Shown: positions 63,575 to 64,000 of the stretch, piece after piece
Layout of the letters: each line of letters starts with the position of its first letter
Numbering within the stretch: position 1 is the first letter of the stretch
The notes under the pieces: generated by a model
The model's database searches: none
What the model was told of the DNA's origin: nothing
What the model saw: only the letters and a program-made list of their open reading frames with translations
Made by a program: the position numbers and the translations under genes
From: an uncultured Pelagibacteraceae bacterium
GTDB lineage: Bacteria > Pseudomonadota > Alphaproteobacteria > Pelagibacterales > Pelagibacteraceae
Length of the DNA: 64,000 nucleotides
Assembly: GCA_902615445.1 (NCBI GenBank)
Contig: CACMOQ010000003.1
Location: 62,001-126,000 of the forward strand
Reading direction: 5' to 3'

Positions 63575-64000
63575 ATGTCTAAGATAAATGTACTAATTGC
63601 TGGATCAACAGGTTATATAGGTGTTCAACTTATAAATTTATTAATTAAGCATAAAAAAATTAATATAAAATATTTATGTGGTAATAGTTCTGCGGGCAAA
63701 GATATTTCTGCATATGAAAAATCATTGAGAAGCAAAAAATTACCAAAGATTATTAAATTTAATGAACATTTATTGAAAGATGTAGAAGTTATATTTACAG
63801 CTCTTCCAAATGGTGAAGCACAATTAATTTCAAAAAAACTTTTAAAAAAAAATATCTTAATAGATTTAGCTGCCGATTTTAGACTCGATACAGCAGCCTC
63901 ATATCTAAAATGGTATAAGAAAATACATAAAGCACCAAAATTTATCAAAAAATCAATTTATTCTTTACCAGAATTAACAGGTAATAAGATAAAAAAATTT
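63575..64000 (+). CDS. argC: N-acetyl-gamma-glutamyl-phosphate reductase, N-terminal part (3' end outside window)
   Basis: The gene starts at ATG 63575 and stays open for 142 codons to the window end. It begins I-N-V-L-I-A-G-S-T-G-Y-I-G, the nucleotide-binding motif of ArgC (normally G-A-S/T-G-Y-x-G), continues with T-A-L-P-N-G-E-A and D-L-A-A-D-F-R, and ends near L-P-E-L-T, where family members have the Y-G-L-P-E segment. It reduces N-acetylglutamyl phosphate in arginine synthesis. argC behind rpsI is the usual alphaproteobacterial order. Confidence 0.9.
   Translation, partial: MSKINVLIAGSTGYIGVQLINLLIKHKKINIKYLCGNSSAGKDISAYEKSLRSKKLPKIIKFNEHLLKDVEVIFTALPNGEAQLISKKLLKKNILIDLAADFRLDTAASYLKWYKKIHKAPKFIKKSIYSLPELTGNKIKKF

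Overview
The window is a gene-dense, strongly AT-rich stretch of chromosome. Gene content and gene order point to a marine alphaproteobacterium of the SAR11 (Pelagibacterales) type. The signs are very short intergenic gaps, many 1-8 base start/stop overlaps, lysine- and asparagine-rich proteins, and conserved alphaproteobacterial blocks (dgt-argS-nagZ-scpAB-tatABC-serS, ihfA-merR, recG-sdhE, rplM-rpsI-argC). I see no prophage, insertion sequence, CRISPR array or rRNA operon, and no non-coding stretch reaches 300 bases.

Layout. 1-6617 is phosphate physiology: the end of a pst transporter operon with phoU and phoB, then sixA on the other strand, then polyphosphate kinase and exopolyphosphatase. 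6618-9667 is a minus-strand accessory region. It holds two stem-loops, a lysine-rich small protein, a Nudix hydrolase, an aquaporin next to an arsenate reductase, a small membrane protein and an Anbu-type proteasome-like protease. The protease is divergent from a circularly permuted ATP-grasp protein (9775-11217). 11221-16609 is a complete zinc-uptake regulon. zur, znuB and znuC run left. znuA, a CobW-type GTPase with a one-base frameshift, a WD40 protein and a small Cys/His protein run right. Two 15-bp Zur-type palindromes lie between znuC and znuA.

16670-29207 is housekeeping: xthA and an A-type Fe-S carrier, the dgt-to-serS block, yajC-secD-secF, and a PuuD-like membrane protein. 29250-37402 carries uvrA, ssb, gyrA, coaD, a cyclophilin and tgt. 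37483-41549 holds tRNA-Lys, an M48 lipoprotein protease, a DUF502 protein, recG, sdhE and tRNA-Ser. 41637-49980 is a cell-wall, nucleotide and translation operon (rarD, mltB, an RlpA/SPOR-like lipoprotein, dacA, tmk, holB, metG, tatD and a metallo-beta-lactamase-fold phosphodiesterase). 49975-54692 holds a glutathione peroxidase, nhaA, a zinc-ribbon membrane protein, tRNA-Pro, an NDUFS4-like complex I subunit, an SbmA/BacA-like transporter, glpX and tRNA-Glu. 54700-64000 has a GIY-YIG protein, a double-domain glycosyltransferase, ihfA, a MerR regulator, rpmG, chorismate mutase, ctaA, the metY-hydrolase-methyltransferase group, rplM, rpsI and the start of argC.

The most interesting points are as follows. 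The zinc regulon has tandem operators, two poorly understood downstream genes and a broken or misread GTPase. The queuine transglycosylase has lost two of its three zinc-ligand cysteines. The Anbu protease has only the ATP-grasp partner beside it. An aquaporin/ArsC pair resembles a known arsenic-exit module. Two tRNAs sit only 3 and 7 bases upstream of start codons.
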